The notes under the pieces are model-generated. The model ran no database searches and was not told the DNA's origin. It saw only the letters and a program-made list of their open reading frames with translations. DNA of 64,000 bases, from positions 1-64,000 of the forward strand of contig CALISD010000064.1 of the NCBI GenBank assembly GCA_938041955.1. Direction: 5' to 3'. A program made the translations under genes and the position numbers. This document shows positions 53,923 to 63,479 of this stretch, in pieces (positions within the stretch are counted from its first letter, which is position 1; every line of letters begins with the position of its first letter). Origin of the DNA: an uncultured Granulosicoccaceae bacterium. Lineage in GTDB: Bacteria > Pseudomonadota > Gammaproteobacteria > Granulosicoccales > Granulosicoccaceae.

Positions 53923-54291
53923 CTACATCCACTCGTATAACATGAAGCTGGCGCTAATAAGTAAGGCACCAACTAGCATGACAGCGGGCAGAACCACATA
54001 ACTATTGCGGCGCAGCTCGCGCTTTTGAGCCATGTCTCCGGGATCAATATTTCCCATCCCTGTCCCCCGACATCCTGGAGCAAATTTTTCATCTGGATAG
54101 CCTAACAAAAGCGCACCGATTGCTATAATCGCAGCCCCACCCCAAAATAGTATCGCGGTTAAAGTTTCTATGGTTCGATTGCTGAAGAAATACCAAATCA
54201 CAATTGCTATAACACCGCAAACCACGGCCATAACAATAACTGCTAAAAAGTATTTAACGTGTTTCATAAACTCCCGGATCCTTGCTAACAC
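53923..54291 (-). CDS. Small integral membrane protein
   Basis: A 122-residue protein with three hydrophobic helices: KYFLAVIVMAVVCGVIAIVIWYF, ILFWGGAAIIAIGALLLGY and VVLPAVMLVGALLISASFMLY. The polar loop between the last two holds a CRG motif and basic residues. Start at 54291 or the ATG at 54267. No family recognised. Confidence 0.6.
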   Translation of the reverse strand: MLARIREFMKHVKYFLAVIVMAVVCGVIAIVIWYFFSNRTIETLTAILFWGGAAIIAIGALLLGYPDEKFAPGCRGTGMGNIDPGDMAQKRELRRNSYVVLPAVMLVGALLISASFMLYEWM

Positions 54292-54331
54292 TGCGGGCTA
54301 CCTGACATCGATCCACAACTGCTACGTCACG

Positions 54332-54440
54332 CACCATGCTCCATGTGAGTATTGAAGCCAAAAAAGAAATACAGATCACCGGTAATAGACCACCCAGGTA
54401 ACCCGCCGCGTGAGCAAGGACAAACACCGCTCGACCAATA
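54332..54440. repeat. Direct repeat, unit A
   Basis: Matches unit B at 54519 over about 100 bases: shared ATAGACCACCCAGGTAACCC, CGTGAGCAAGGACAAACACC and GCTCG. Separated by about 80 bases of unlike sequence. No ORF. Confidence 0.8.
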
Positions 54441-54518
54441 CAGCAAGCCGCGTAATCAAATCCCCGCTAACGCAGCGCACAACCTCTAATCGACCGACCA
54501 CTGCCCGCGTTCCTCACA

Positions 54519-54622
54519 ATGCGTCATGCAAATACAGAAGCCTGAAAAGAAATACACATCACCAGCAATAGACCACCCAGGTAACCCACCACGTGAGCAA
54601 GGACAAACACCGCTCGTCCAGT
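54519..54622. repeat. Direct repeat, unit B
   Basis: Second unit of the local repeat, in the same direction as unit A. It ends about 60 bases before the cytochrome P450 stop codon. Confidence 0.8.
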
Positions 54623-54680
54623 CAGATTCGGTGGCTTCAGGCGACCTTACCCTATAACGTCTACCTTCAAACCACGCACT

Positions 54681-55889
54681 TTAGAACCTGACCGGCAGAT
54701 TATTGTAGCCTCGAAAGCGCGCCAATGGCATGCGTTCAGGGTTACCCGCAGCAACCAGATCAGGAAAGCGATCAATTAACTTTCCAAACGCAATTTTTCC
54801 CTCATAACGGGCAAGTGTGGCGCCAAGGCAAACATGAATTCCAGTGATAAAAGCAATGTGCTTGTTTGGTTTACGGGTAAAGTCAATAGCATCGGGGTTA
54901 GTGAATATCGACGGATCACGATTAGCCGCCGCAATAGAAGTGTGAATATAAGTTCCAGCCGGCACCAACACGCCGGCTATCTCGGTGTCTTCCGATGTCA
55001 GCCGATTACCGATCTGCAGCGGGCTTTCATAGCGCAAGATTTCTTCAACCGCTGACTCCAACAATGAACGATCATCGCGTAACAACTGATACTGATCCGG
55101 TGCCTGTAAAAACATTCCAACCCCGTTGGCCATCAAGCTCGTGGTGGTTTCATGCCCCGCGTTAAGAAGAAAAATACAGTTTTGAATCAGCTCTTCCTGG
55201 GTTAGGCGGCGACCGTCAAATTCACCAAAAATCAGTGCTTCCAACACCTCTCCCTGCCCCGCGCCACCCGGGTTCGCACGACGATGATTGATAAGCTCAT
55301 CGAGTAACTCACCAAACTCTGCAACCGCACTGTTACCAGCGTCGAGCCTGTCACCTGATATCACAGGATCAAGCGCACCAAGTATTGCCAGTGAAAACCT
55401 GCGCAACTTGTGGCGATGCTCACGCGGCACACCCAACATAAACGAAATCACTTCAGTCGGCAGTCGCATTGCAAATGCAGTAACGAAATCGACATCGCCC
55501 GCACCTTCAAGATCATCGAGCAGGTTATCAACTATATCGCCGATGAGCGGCTCCATTTCTGCCAGTTTACGTGGTGTAAAAGCATGCGCCAGCAACTTTC
55601 TCACAGTGGTGTGATACGGTGGATCGTTGAAAATAAGGCTTGTTGTATGGTGAGTGTAGAGTGGCCCCGGTCCGAATTTTTCAGCAAAGGCATCCGTCTT
55701 GTCTGACACCATCGACCTGTCCTGGTACACCCTGCGAACATCTTCGTATCGCGTCAGATACAGACTGCCATCGGCGTTAGTGTGGATGGGGTCATGCTCA
55801 CGAAGGTTGTGCAGTACCGGATGTGGATTATTAATAAACGCAGTATCAATAGCGTTCAAATCAAAAGCGAGCGCGTCGTCCAGGCCCAT
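54681..55889 (-). CDS. Cytochrome P450
   Basis: A 402-residue soluble bacterial P450. The I-helix is FLLNAGHETTTSLMANGVG, the K-helix motif is EEILRYESPLQ (ExxR), and the heme loop is FITGIHVCLGATLARYEG with the cysteine ligand, though the usual FGxGxHxC has Ile-Thr before Gly. It needs ferredoxin and reductase partners that are not beside it. Substrate unknown. Divergent from the calcium-binding-repeat gene. Confidence 0.93.
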   Translation of the reverse strand: MGLDDALAFDLNAIDTAFINNPHPVLHNLREHDPIHTNADGSLYLTRYEDVRRVYQDRSMVSDKTDAFAEKFGPGPLYTHHTTSLIFNDPPYHTTVRKLLAHAFTPRKLAEMEPLIGDIVDNLLDDLEGAGDVDFVTAFAMRLPTEVISFMLGVPREHRHKLRRFSLAILGALDPVISGDRLDAGNSAVAEFGELLDELINHRRANPGGAGQGEVLEALIFGEFDGRRLTQEELIQNCIFLLNAGHETTTSLMANGVGMFLQAPDQYQLLRDDRSLLESAVEEILRYESPLQIGNRLTSEDTEIAGVLVPAGTYIHTSIAAANRDPSIFTNPDAIDFTRKPNKHIAFITGIHVCLGATLARYEGKIAFGKLIDRFPDLVAAGNPERMPLARFRGYNNLPVRF

Positions 55890-56151
55890 ACGTTATATCG
55901 ATTCCGATAGTTGGCTAGACTTCAACATGCCCTATTTGACTTGTGCATGCAAATGACCATCTTCATCGAGGCTATCCGATTCGATACAGTTATGTACTGT
56001 GGTCAAAGACAGTGACTGGAAGTTCACTCGGGTAATTAGTGTAAATTCGCCTGAACGCCGAACCCATCCGCACAATAGCCATTTGCGGGTGATCGTCACG
56101 ATCACTCATGCTGCTAATCAAGTATCAACAGGCTCTGCCGCAGGAATTTAT

Positions 56152-58518
56152 ATGCCTTTGGATTTGCAGGGTTCTCACGATGTCAATTGGTTCAGTACGC
56201 TTAAGCGAGACAGGCCGCTTCCGCTATTTCGCCATCATGCTCTGACGTTGTTTTTGATAGCAGTCATTACGACCACTTCAAGCGGGGCTCGGGCAAACTC
56301 GAACCCTTCAGTGAACTGCTCGTACAACGGCCTGGCTGACTCCGATGGTGACTTTATTCCAGATGACATAGAGACCAACGCCGATACTGACGGAGATGGC
56401 ATACCGAACCATCTCGATACCGATTCCGACAACGACGGTTTGCCGGATTCACTGGAACTGGGTCACTCACCTTATGCAGCCGATCACGATAGAGATGGAG
56501 TGCCGCTGCATATTGACAACAACGACAGCGATCCGCAAGAGCGCTGCGTAAGCGGCAGTTGGGGGTGGCCCCTTCTGGACATGAATGGCAACTCTGTGGC
56601 GGACTACCTGGAACCTGCACCATCGCTCTATACCGAAGATACCGATCCCTGTGCTGCAGCAGGTGGATTTACCGATTCTGATCGTGACCTGATTGCTGAC
56701 CTGATTGAAGGTGATGCAGACCCGGACGGTGACGGAATCCCCAACTATCTGGATTCAGATTCAGATGGTGATGGTCTCAGCGACAGAACGGAACGCGTTT
56801 ACGGCTTCAGCTACCAATGGGACTGGGACAATGACGGCATCGTAGAAGAGCTGGATGTCGATGATGATGATCGTTCGGTAGCCTGCCTGGTACACATGCG
56901 TCCCCCGGCCGACCGGAACGCCAATGGCGTGTACGATTTTATAGAGCCAACTGCCTATGCAGGTGACGAAAATGATCCGTGTTTAATACATGGTGGTCAC
57001 ACTGATTCCGACGGTGATTTCATCGCGGATTATTTAGAGACACAATCAGATACAGATGGTGACGGAATAGCCAATTACATTGATGATGATTCTGACAATG
57101 ACGGCTTGAGTGACCTTTACGAGTATCGCTCAAATGCACAGATCAATTTCGGTTCAGACAACGACAAAGACGGCATCTCAAGTGTTCACGACGTCGACGA
57201 CTACGACCACAACATTGCCTGTTTAAAGCCAGGCGCTGCCCCGTTAGACCACCTGGCGGATGGCCTTGCTGACTACCTCGACCCCGACAGCGATGATGAT
57301 GGACTTATCGACTCTGAAGAGCTGCTGTACGGTGGCAGGTTCAGCGTCGATGCTGACAAGGACACGCTTACCGATGTGCTTGAAATCGAACTGGGTTTGA
57401 ACCCAGGTAGTGTCGATACTGACGACGGTGGTGCCAACGATGACTGGGAGGTCTTCATGGGTACCAACGCCAATGATCCTCTCGATGATGCAACACTTCC
57501 CAAGGACCTCGATGTCGACAACGATGGCATATCTGACGGGCTGGAAAACAGTAGCCGTATAAACCGTGACAGTGATGGCGATGGACGTTCAGACAGCCAG
57601 GAAGCAGGCTTGCCAGATTTGAACAACGACGGTCTTGTCGATGACCAGACAGATGCCAACCTGAACGGTCAACCCGATATCGGTGAATCATTAACAGCGC
57701 TTCCGGATTTCGACGCTGACTCAGTGCCAGATATGTTTGATGTCGATTCTGATCAGGACGGCATAGCAGACAAATTTGAGTTCAACTATTTTACCCTACA
57801 TAATGGTTATGCTTCTGACCCCAACGATGTAGATGGTGATGGCGCGCTTAATATGCTGGACCTTGATAGCGATAACGACGGGATTTTCGATCTCACAGAT
57901 CACACTACTATTATTTTTATCGAAGATCCGACCCTTGTGAAGCCACCTGTCATTATCAGGGACGACAACAATGACGGCCTCGTCGATCAAATGCGTGACA
58001 CCGATGGCGACAACATTCCCGACTCTGCCGATCACTCCTATCTACCGGATGAACCGGACACAGACGCAGATCAAATTGTTGACAGTGCCGATATTGATCA
58101 TGCAGTTCGTTATACAGACTATGGCCCTGATTACACCGTACAGCCCCGCCCTGGCAGAGATACAGACGGAGACGGTATTGAAAACGACCGCGACCCGGAT
58201 GCCAACAACGACGGTGGGTTTGATCTGATGATGGACAACCCTCAGGGATTTCAGGATCAGGACCAGGACGGCATACCAGCGTTGCTCGATACAGATGACA
58301 CCACCGCATTCGTGGCTGGGCCCGAAGTGGTGCAGCAACCCGCTGCCGCGCTGCCCGAGACAACGCAAATGACCAGCGGCGGAAGTGGCGGTGGTTCATT
58401 CTCCGGGTGGCTATTGCTGCTGATGGCGCTGCGAAGATCTCACCGCTGCCAGTTGTGGAGCGCACTAGCTAGGAGCTTGTCCGAGAATTCGGGTCGTAGC
58501 GAGGTTGTGAGATTTTAG
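56152..58518 (+). CDS. Large calcium-binding-repeat protein with GlyGly-CTERM-like tail
   Basis: A 788-residue exported protein from the ATG at 56152, chosen for its AGGAA ribosome site and the signal peptide that follows (TLFLIAVITTTSSGARANS). The body is many thrombospondin-type-3-like calcium repeats, for example DTDGDGIPNHLDTDSDNDGL and TDSDGDFIADYLETQSDTDG. Near the end lies a GSGGGSFSGWLLLLMALRR segment: Gly-rich, hydrophobic helix, basic residues, as in GlyGly-CTERM sorting signals cut by rhombosortase. Then 22 further residues follow, the last 15 encoded by a MITE. It is probably a surface-attached protein. Confidence 0.8.
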   Translation: MPLDLQGSHDVNWFSTLKRDRPLPLFRHHALTLFLIAVITTTSSGARANSNPSVNCSYNGLADSDGDFIPDDIETNADTDGDGIPNHLDTDSDNDGLPDSLELGHSPYAADHDRDGVPLHIDNNDSDPQERCVSGSWGWPLLDMNGNSVADYLEPAPSLYTEDTDPCAAAGGFTDSDRDLIADLIEGDADPDGDGIPNYLDSDSDGDGLSDRTERVYGFSYQWDWDNDGIVEELDVDDDDRSVACLVHMRPPADRNANGVYDFIEPTAYAGDENDPCLIHGGHTDSDGDFIADYLETQSDTDGDGIANYIDDDSDNDGLSDLYEYRSNAQINFGSDNDKDGISSVHDVDDYDHNIACLKPGAAPLDHLADGLADYLDPDSDDDGLIDSEELLYGGRFSVDADKDTLTDVLEIELGLNPGSVDTDDGGANDDWEVFMGTNANDPLDDATLPKDLDVDNDGISDGLENSSRINRDSDGDGRSDSQEAGLPDLNNDGLVDDQTDANLNGQPDIGESLTALPDFDADSVPDMFDVDSDQDGIADKFEFNYFTLHNGYASDPNDVDGDGALNMLDLDSDNDGIFDLTDHTTIIFIEDPTLVKPPVIIRDDNNDGLVDQMRDTDGDNIPDSADHSYLPDEPDTDADQIVDSADIDHAVRYTDYGPDYTVQPRPGRDTDGDGIENDRDPDANNDGGFDLMMDNPQGFQDQDQDGIPALLDTDDTTAFVAGPEVVQQPAAALPETTQMTSGGSGGGSFSGWLLLLMALRRSHRCQLWSALARSLSENSGRSEVVRF

Positions 58519-58631
58519 GTCAGATATTTCTGATCGGTAGAGGCGAATCATCATTCTTCTTTAACGATATGGATCGAAATAGCTGACCAAAATATCGCGA
58601 CCGCAGTAGATCCTGGTTCTCGACAAGTTCC
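58472..58631. mobile_element. MITE, copy 2, inside the 3' end of the calcium-binding gene
   Basis: A 160-bp copy of the element at 43879. Left end GGAGCTTGTCCGAGAA at 58472 is identical; the right end TTCTCGACAAGTTCC lacks one base and has one change. It is inserted into the reading frame and supplies the last 15 codons and the stop (58516-58518). Confidence 0.9.
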
Positions 58632-59062
58632 TGCTGAATATCCACAGGCTGGTGAGTTTGTTACATCAAATCACCAGAGGCGATCATTCGGTTAGAAACA
58701 CATCTGGCTGGAACCCAGCACTAAATCTGCAAGTAGATTTCAAGGTCTGGTTGTATCTGCTACACAAATAACAGGCCGTCAGGAAAATCTCGAATAGCAG
58801 TAACAGCTACCTGTTCTTCGGTTATTTCTCCTCATGCAACCTTCACTCGTACATTATTGTGACTGATAGTAGATCACCCGCCAACGACTTTCAGTCGCAA
58901 GCTGCTTCAACAGAACAAAATGATCTTTGATCATCTAACTGACCAACGGTTGAACAATTTCTACGCACAATTCCTGAAATTCCAACATCGACGTTGTTAG
59001 ATCAATTTATGTATCTTAACTAAAACCTGCCTGGAAATTGCGCCCCTGTTCAACCACACAGT
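58632..59062. other. 431-base gap between the MITE and the DMT transporter gene
   Basis: No supported ORF, RNA gene or repeat. The region must contain the transporter's promoter and start, which I could not fix. Confidence 0.45.
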
Positions 59063-60064
59063 TTGGCGTATGATGTAAGCCGTGACGTCACCAGTGCTCA
59101 CTGGTCGCGCTGTTCAACACACCAGACAATTGATCCGCCCGCCATAGTCACTGGTACACAAGGCAAGAACATAGACACCAATACTAAAGGTGCTGCGCGA
59201 GCAAGTGACAATCCGCGCAAGGCACTGCTCTATATGACGCTCGCGGTCCTGCTGTTTCCTTTTATGAACACGATGGTCAAGCTGTTGCGTGAAGATTTTG
59301 ATCCGGCCATGATCATATGGGCCAGGTACGTCTCACACTTCCTGTTAATGCTGATATTGTTTCTTCCGAAACACGGTTGGTCGCTACTGAAAAGCGCACA
59401 ACCGCGAATACAAGCTGGGCGTTCAATACTATTACTGATCGCCACCATTTCTTACTTCACAGCACTGGGTCATGTCCCTCTGGCCACAGCGGCCATTATT
59501 GGATTCACCTCCCCGTTTGTCGTTACGGCGCTATCGACACCGATACTTGGTGAACAGGTCGGCTGGCGCCGGTGGGGTGCTGTGCTGGTTGGCTTTGTCG
59601 GTGCTGTGATAGTGATTCGCCCGGGCACCGGAGCGCTACATCCACTCGCAGGCCTGGTGCTGATCACTGCCTTTTGCTACGGTTTGTACCAGATATACAC
59701 AAGAAAAATTTCTGCTAGCGACAAGGCCGCAACAACAATCACCTACACCGCACTGGTAGGAGCAATAGTGAGTAGCGTCGCAGTGCCTTTCTTCTGGCAG
59801 ACACCACAAACGTTAAAACAAGTGTTGCTGCTCTCTGTCGCTGGCATGGTTGGCGGGCTGGGTCACTATTTTGTGGTAAAGGCATTCCAATATGCTCAGG
59901 CCTCACTATTGGCACCCGTCGCCTATGGTCAAATAGTGGGCGCCACTTTACTGGGCTTCATTGTTTTTGGCGAATTGCCCGATGCCTGGACATGGTTGGG
60001 TACATCGATAATCATTGGCTGCGGCTTGTATATCGGCTACCGCGAGCGGGCAGTCAGTAGCTAG
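59063..60064 (+). CDS. DMT-family (EamA) transporter
   Basis: A membrane protein with about ten helices in two EamA halves: LYMTLAVLLFPFMNTMVKLL, SHFLLMLILFLP, LLIATISYFTALGHVPLA, TAAIIGFTSPFVVTALSTPILGE, and a second set ending LGTSIIIGCGLYIGY. The longest frame starts with TTG at 59063, giving an odd polar leader of ~50 residues. The only in-frame ATG (59234) falls inside the first helix, so the true start is uncertain. Substrate unknown; members export or import amino acids, nucleobases or similar. Confidence 0.8.
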   Translation: MAYDVSRDVTSAHWSRCSTHQTIDPPAIVTGTQGKNIDTNTKGAARASDNPRKALLYMTLAVLLFPFMNTMVKLLREDFDPAMIIWARYVSHFLLMLILFLPKHGWSLLKSAQPRIQAGRSILLLIATISYFTALGHVPLATAAIIGFTSPFVVTALSTPILGEQVGWRRWGAVLVGFVGAVIVIRPGTGALHPLAGLVLITAFCYGLYQIYTRKISASDKAATTITYTALVGAIVSSVAVPFFWQTPQTLKQVLLLSVAGMVGGLGHYFVVKAFQYAQASLLAPVAYGQIVGATLLGFIVFGELPDAWTWLGTSIIIGCGLYIGYRERAVSS

Positions 60065-60105
60065 TGGGTTGTGCGGGAATAACGTAGTAGCTTTTATTAT
60101 TGAAA

Positions 60106-61155
60106 TTAGGCTGCTTGTTGTGTCGTGTCTGCTTCAAAGCAATGATAGACGATCTCTCTCAGCAAACGATCGGCCGCTTTTCTTCCATCGATCCAACCCG
60201 ATATTGTATAGATTTTTCTATTGGCATTGAACCTCAACACGTAATACGCATTACGCTGTCCCTTTGAAATTTCCTTCACAAACAACTGCTTTGGCTCGAT
60301 AAGCTCACCACGATCAAAGAAGGAGATAATTCCAAACCACTTTCGACGTATGTGCAACACACGGGCTTGCCTGTCAATTTTAACTTCAATTTTTCTTGCC
60401 AGCTTTTGCACTATGATAAAAAGGGTAAACCCAATAATAAAGACCCCTATCAACAAGAAAATAAAACCAGGCACCCAACCGTCTTTCACTGAAAAATAAC
60501 CGATTCCGGAAAGAACAACACCCACACCAGTTCCAATTAATCCTGAACCGATGTTGCGTAGGACACCACCACGTATATCTATATAACGTGTGTTTTTTTC
60601 CACTACAGGATTAGACGACATCCCTCTTCTTTTGAAGCGAGAAATATCGTCAGCTTGTTTTTTTCCTACCCTTAAAGACGAACTTAAAAATGCTATACCG
60701 AAGCCACAGAATACGATCAAAAACAGCAAACCGATAATAATATGAAATATGCGCAGGGTTCGATCAAGCACCGCCTCAGCAGCATTCTCAGGGTTTACAT
60801 AAGCAACTACTTCATTAACTTTATATAGCGCTACTATTTTGTGATAGAGATCTGGCCAGTAACTCCCTATATCATCGCTGCCATAGACCAGACTCATGCG
60901 ATCACTACGATACTCAGTGCCATCAAACTGATAAACGTAAGCACCTTCCAGCTTGCGGGTCGTTCGACCGCTGACGCTATCGCGATGTCTTACCAACTCT
61001 ATCCGTCGAAGATCAACCGGCACTTCCACCCAGTCATAGCTCGCCATATACCCGATAACCATGTGTCCGGCGGTAATGTATGCGCCCAAAAAACCAGCCA
61101 ACACCAGAAATGCCCCTAAGAATGCGCCAGACCAGCGTCTTTCAGACTTTTGCAT
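60106..61155 (-). CDS. DUF3592-like membrane protein
   Basis: A 349-residue protein. An N-terminal helix (GAFLVLAGFLGAYITAGHMVIGYM) is followed by a DUF3592-type beta domain (YVYQFDGTEYRSDRMSLVYG, VVAYVNPENAAEAVLD), then more helices (IIIGLLFLIVFCGFGIAFL, GLIGTGVGVVLSGIGYFSV, VPGFIFLLIGVFIIGFTLFI) and a C-terminal cytoplasmic domain. Such proteins are unstudied. It stands alone on the minus strand. Confidence 0.75.
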   Translation of the reverse strand: MQKSERRWSGAFLGAFLVLAGFLGAYITAGHMVIGYMASYDWVEVPVDLRRIELVRHRDSVSGRTTRKLEGAYVYQFDGTEYRSDRMSLVYGSDDIGSYWPDLYHKIVALYKVNEVVAYVNPENAAEAVLDRTLRIFHIIIGLLFLIVFCGFGIAFLSSSLRVGKKQADDISRFKRRGMSSNPVVEKNTRYIDIRGGVLRNIGSGLIGTGVGVVLSGIGYFSVKDGWVPGFIFLLIGVFIIGFTLFIIVQKLARKIEVKIDRQARVLHIRRKWFGIISFFDRGELIEPKQLFVKEISKGQRNAYYVLRFNANRKIYTISGWIDGRKAADRLLREIVYHCFEADTTQQAA

Positions 61156-61649
61156 TGGTATCTCCCTGAATTTGAAGGTAAAGCCATTGTTTCTAACGAC
61201 AATTTCGGGAAAAACCTAAAGCTGACCTGCAGTGCATCACAAATATCTCGGAGCAACTATGTCCGATCAAATAGATAATCAACATTCCTGCTAACGGCAA
61301 GCCAATCGATCACAATTCCTAAAGCTCCCCTAAATCAGCGTCTTTGCTCGCCGATACCTTTATGTCCCTACTGGACGCGAACCACACAAGCCCCACCAGC
61401 ATAAGCCACAAGGTGATCGATCAAATTTCGCTCCCCCGGATGCCGACCTGCTTTCTCCAGTAGAGATCACTGTGGCAATGGGTACGGCAAGTGCCGATAC
61501 GCAACTAACGACGCCCTGTTAGCTGCGCGGCTGCCACTATATTTCGAAGGGGTATCGAGTATAGCCAGTACAATCTTCCCACACAGACCTGGCAGACACT
61601 TGTCCAGTTACTTCGAAGCATTCAGTAGCACACTTATTGAGCCACGCCC
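61156..61649. other. 494-base gap before the zinc-ribbon remnant
   Basis: No supported ORF, RNA gene or repeat. It is the upstream region of the divergent DUF3592 gene and of the frameshifted gene. Confidence 0.45.
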
Positions 61650-62037
61650 TTGGAGAAGATTAGCCTTAATCAACTAAAAGAATATTCTTTTCACAAAAAC
61701 GCGAAGAAAAATTTTCTAAAAAACTCTTTTCGCTTTGCAGGCGTGGGCAGCATTGGCGGCATTACGTCTCTCTTGACCTTAGAGTTTAAAGGAATGGAAT
61801 TGAGCTATCCCGTGGATATAATTCTATTCATTACTTTCTCCCTGGGAGCCGGCTTTGAAATATTTTTAGCATTTCACGCGCGACGGAAAAAACCGGTGTG
61901 CAGCACATGTTGGTTCTGCTTATGAAATACTTTTAAATGAGGATCGCCCGGACGACACGGAGTACATTTACATCTGTCGACATTGCAGACAGTATTTCAA
62001 CGTGCTGTACTCTGAAAAAGCGACTGACACAAGCTGA
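61650..62037 (+). pseudogene. Frameshifted membrane-anchored zinc-ribbon protein
   Basis: The first 87 codons from a TTG at 61650 encode a basic N-terminus, one or two hydrophobic helices (VDIILFITFSLGAGFEIFLAF), then RRKKPVCSTC. There an extra T (61911) shifts the frame to an early stop. Skipping it, the other frame continues GSAYEILLNEDRPDDTEYIY, ICRHCRQYFNVLYSEKATDT and then a stop at 62035-62037. The joined protein has CxxC ... CxxC zinc-ribbon pairs. It is probably a recent pseudogene or a sequence error. The start codon is uncertain. Confidence 0.7.
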
Positions 62038-62213
62038 CCCACGACAAAAGCTGAACATGCCTGAACTCAACCGCCGGCTTTTCGTCGCAGGCATCGCTCA
62101 TACCCGCTATGGTATGATCTATTACCGCTCGGCGGTGATTTTAAGCAAGCGTTGCTGTAAACATCTGTTTCGTCAATTGATCGTCAATAAAAATAAGTGA
62201 TTGGAAATAAATA

Positions 62214-63230
62214 ATGAAGCTAGCGACTCTGGCCAATGACAGCCGCGACGGCGTTCTTGTGGTGGTTTCTAAAGACCTGACGCAATGCACAGCGGTAGGT
62301 CACATCGCTCCAACACTACAATCAGCTTTGGATAACTGGGCAGTGTGCGGGCCGCGTCTTGAAAAAGTGGCAGAATCACTGGAAGGTGGCTATCAACCCG
62401 TACAGCGTTTTCATGAGCGAGATTCATTGTCGCCACTTCCGCGCGCATTTCAATGGGCCGATGGGTCTGCCTATGTAAACCATGTCGAGCTTGTCAGAAA
62501 AGCACGTGGTGCCGAGATGCCCGAAAGTTTTTGGACAGTCCCGCTGATGTATCAGGGCGGTTCCGATACATTTCTCGCTCCACGCTCACCGATTGTCGTC
62601 GATGACGAGGCTTACGGCATTGATATGGAGGGTGAAATTGCGGTTATAGTCGACGACGTACCGATGGGCGCAAGCCGCGAAGACGCACTGCAGGCGATTC
62701 GACTTATCATGCTGGTCAATGACGTCTCTTTACGAAATCTTATACCGGAAGAACTCGGCAAAGGGTTTGGTTTTTTCCAATCCAAACCATCGTCAGCTTT
62801 TTCTCCTGTGGCGGTATGTCCCGAAGAATTAGGCGATGCCTGGCAGGACGGTAAAGTGCACCTGCCGCTGTCAGTCGATTACAACGGCGAGGCATTCGGC
62901 CGTGCAGATGCAGGCACTGATATGACTTTTGACTTCGGCATGCTGATCGCCCATGCAGCAAAAACCCGCAGTCTCTGTGCCGGTACAATCATCGGCTCCG
63001 GTACTGTATCCAACAAGATGGGTAATGACCCTGCCAAACCAATTAACGAAGGTGGTGTAGGTTATTCATGTATTGCAGAAATGCGTATGATAGAAACCAT
63101 TAATAATGGCAAGCCATCCACCGAGTTTATGACATTCGGCAGTAAGGTTCGAATTGAAATGATGGACCCACAGGGCAAGTCAATTTTTGGTGCCATTGAA
63201 CAGGAAGTTCAAGGCACTAAAACAACCTGA
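62214..63230 (+). CDS. Fumarylacetoacetate hydrolase-family protein
   Basis: A 338-residue enzyme of the FAH superfamily with an N-terminal domain (MKLATLANDSRDGVLVVVS) and the C-terminal barrel: DDEAYGIDMEGEIAVIVDDV and NDVSLRNLIPEELGKGFGFFQSKPSSAF, with the metal-binding Glu/Asp pair (DMEGE) and the KP motif. It is the size of a real fumarylacetoacetase-like (two-domain) member, so it may act in tyrosine/aromatic ring breakdown or on a related acylpyruvate. Neighbouring homogentisate genes are absent. Confidence 0.88.
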   Translation: MKLATLANDSRDGVLVVVSKDLTQCTAVGHIAPTLQSALDNWAVCGPRLEKVAESLEGGYQPVQRFHERDSLSPLPRAFQWADGSAYVNHVELVRKARGAEMPESFWTVPLMYQGGSDTFLAPRSPIVVDDEAYGIDMEGEIAVIVDDVPMGASREDALQAIRLIMLVNDVSLRNLIPEELGKGFGFFQSKPSSAFSPVAVCPEELGDAWQDGKVHLPLSVDYNGEAFGRADAGTDMTFDFGMLIAHAAKTRSLCAGTIIGSGTVSNKMGNDPAKPINEGGVGYSCIAEMRMIETINNGKPSTEFMTFGSKVRIEMMDPQGKSIFGAIEQEVQGTKTT

Positions 63231-63479
63231 GATTGAGTTGCTGCTACTCAGATTGGAGCATCTTTGCGGACGTCGCCACTCTTGCGCCCGCATCTGACAT
63301 CGCATTCAATCTATTGACCGCATGAACTGGTTGATTAACTGATAGAGACGCACTTGATAATAACCGCGCAGCCGTAACACGCTATTTCGGGTCGCCGATG
63401 ATAATGCCGGGCACTCGAGTAGCTTTTTACAGACTCCAGTGAAAAGCCTGGCAAAGCGCACATACAACGACTGGCAATG

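Noticed and set aside
57273..58465. Minus-strand frames of 108-169 codons opposite the calcium-binding-repeat gene
   Set aside because: They are created by the repeated Asp/Gly codons of the real gene and have no start signals or domain.
61937..62200. 87-codon ORF just after the frameshifted zinc-ribbon gene
   Set aside because: It overlaps the restored reading frame in another phase and has no protein-like character.
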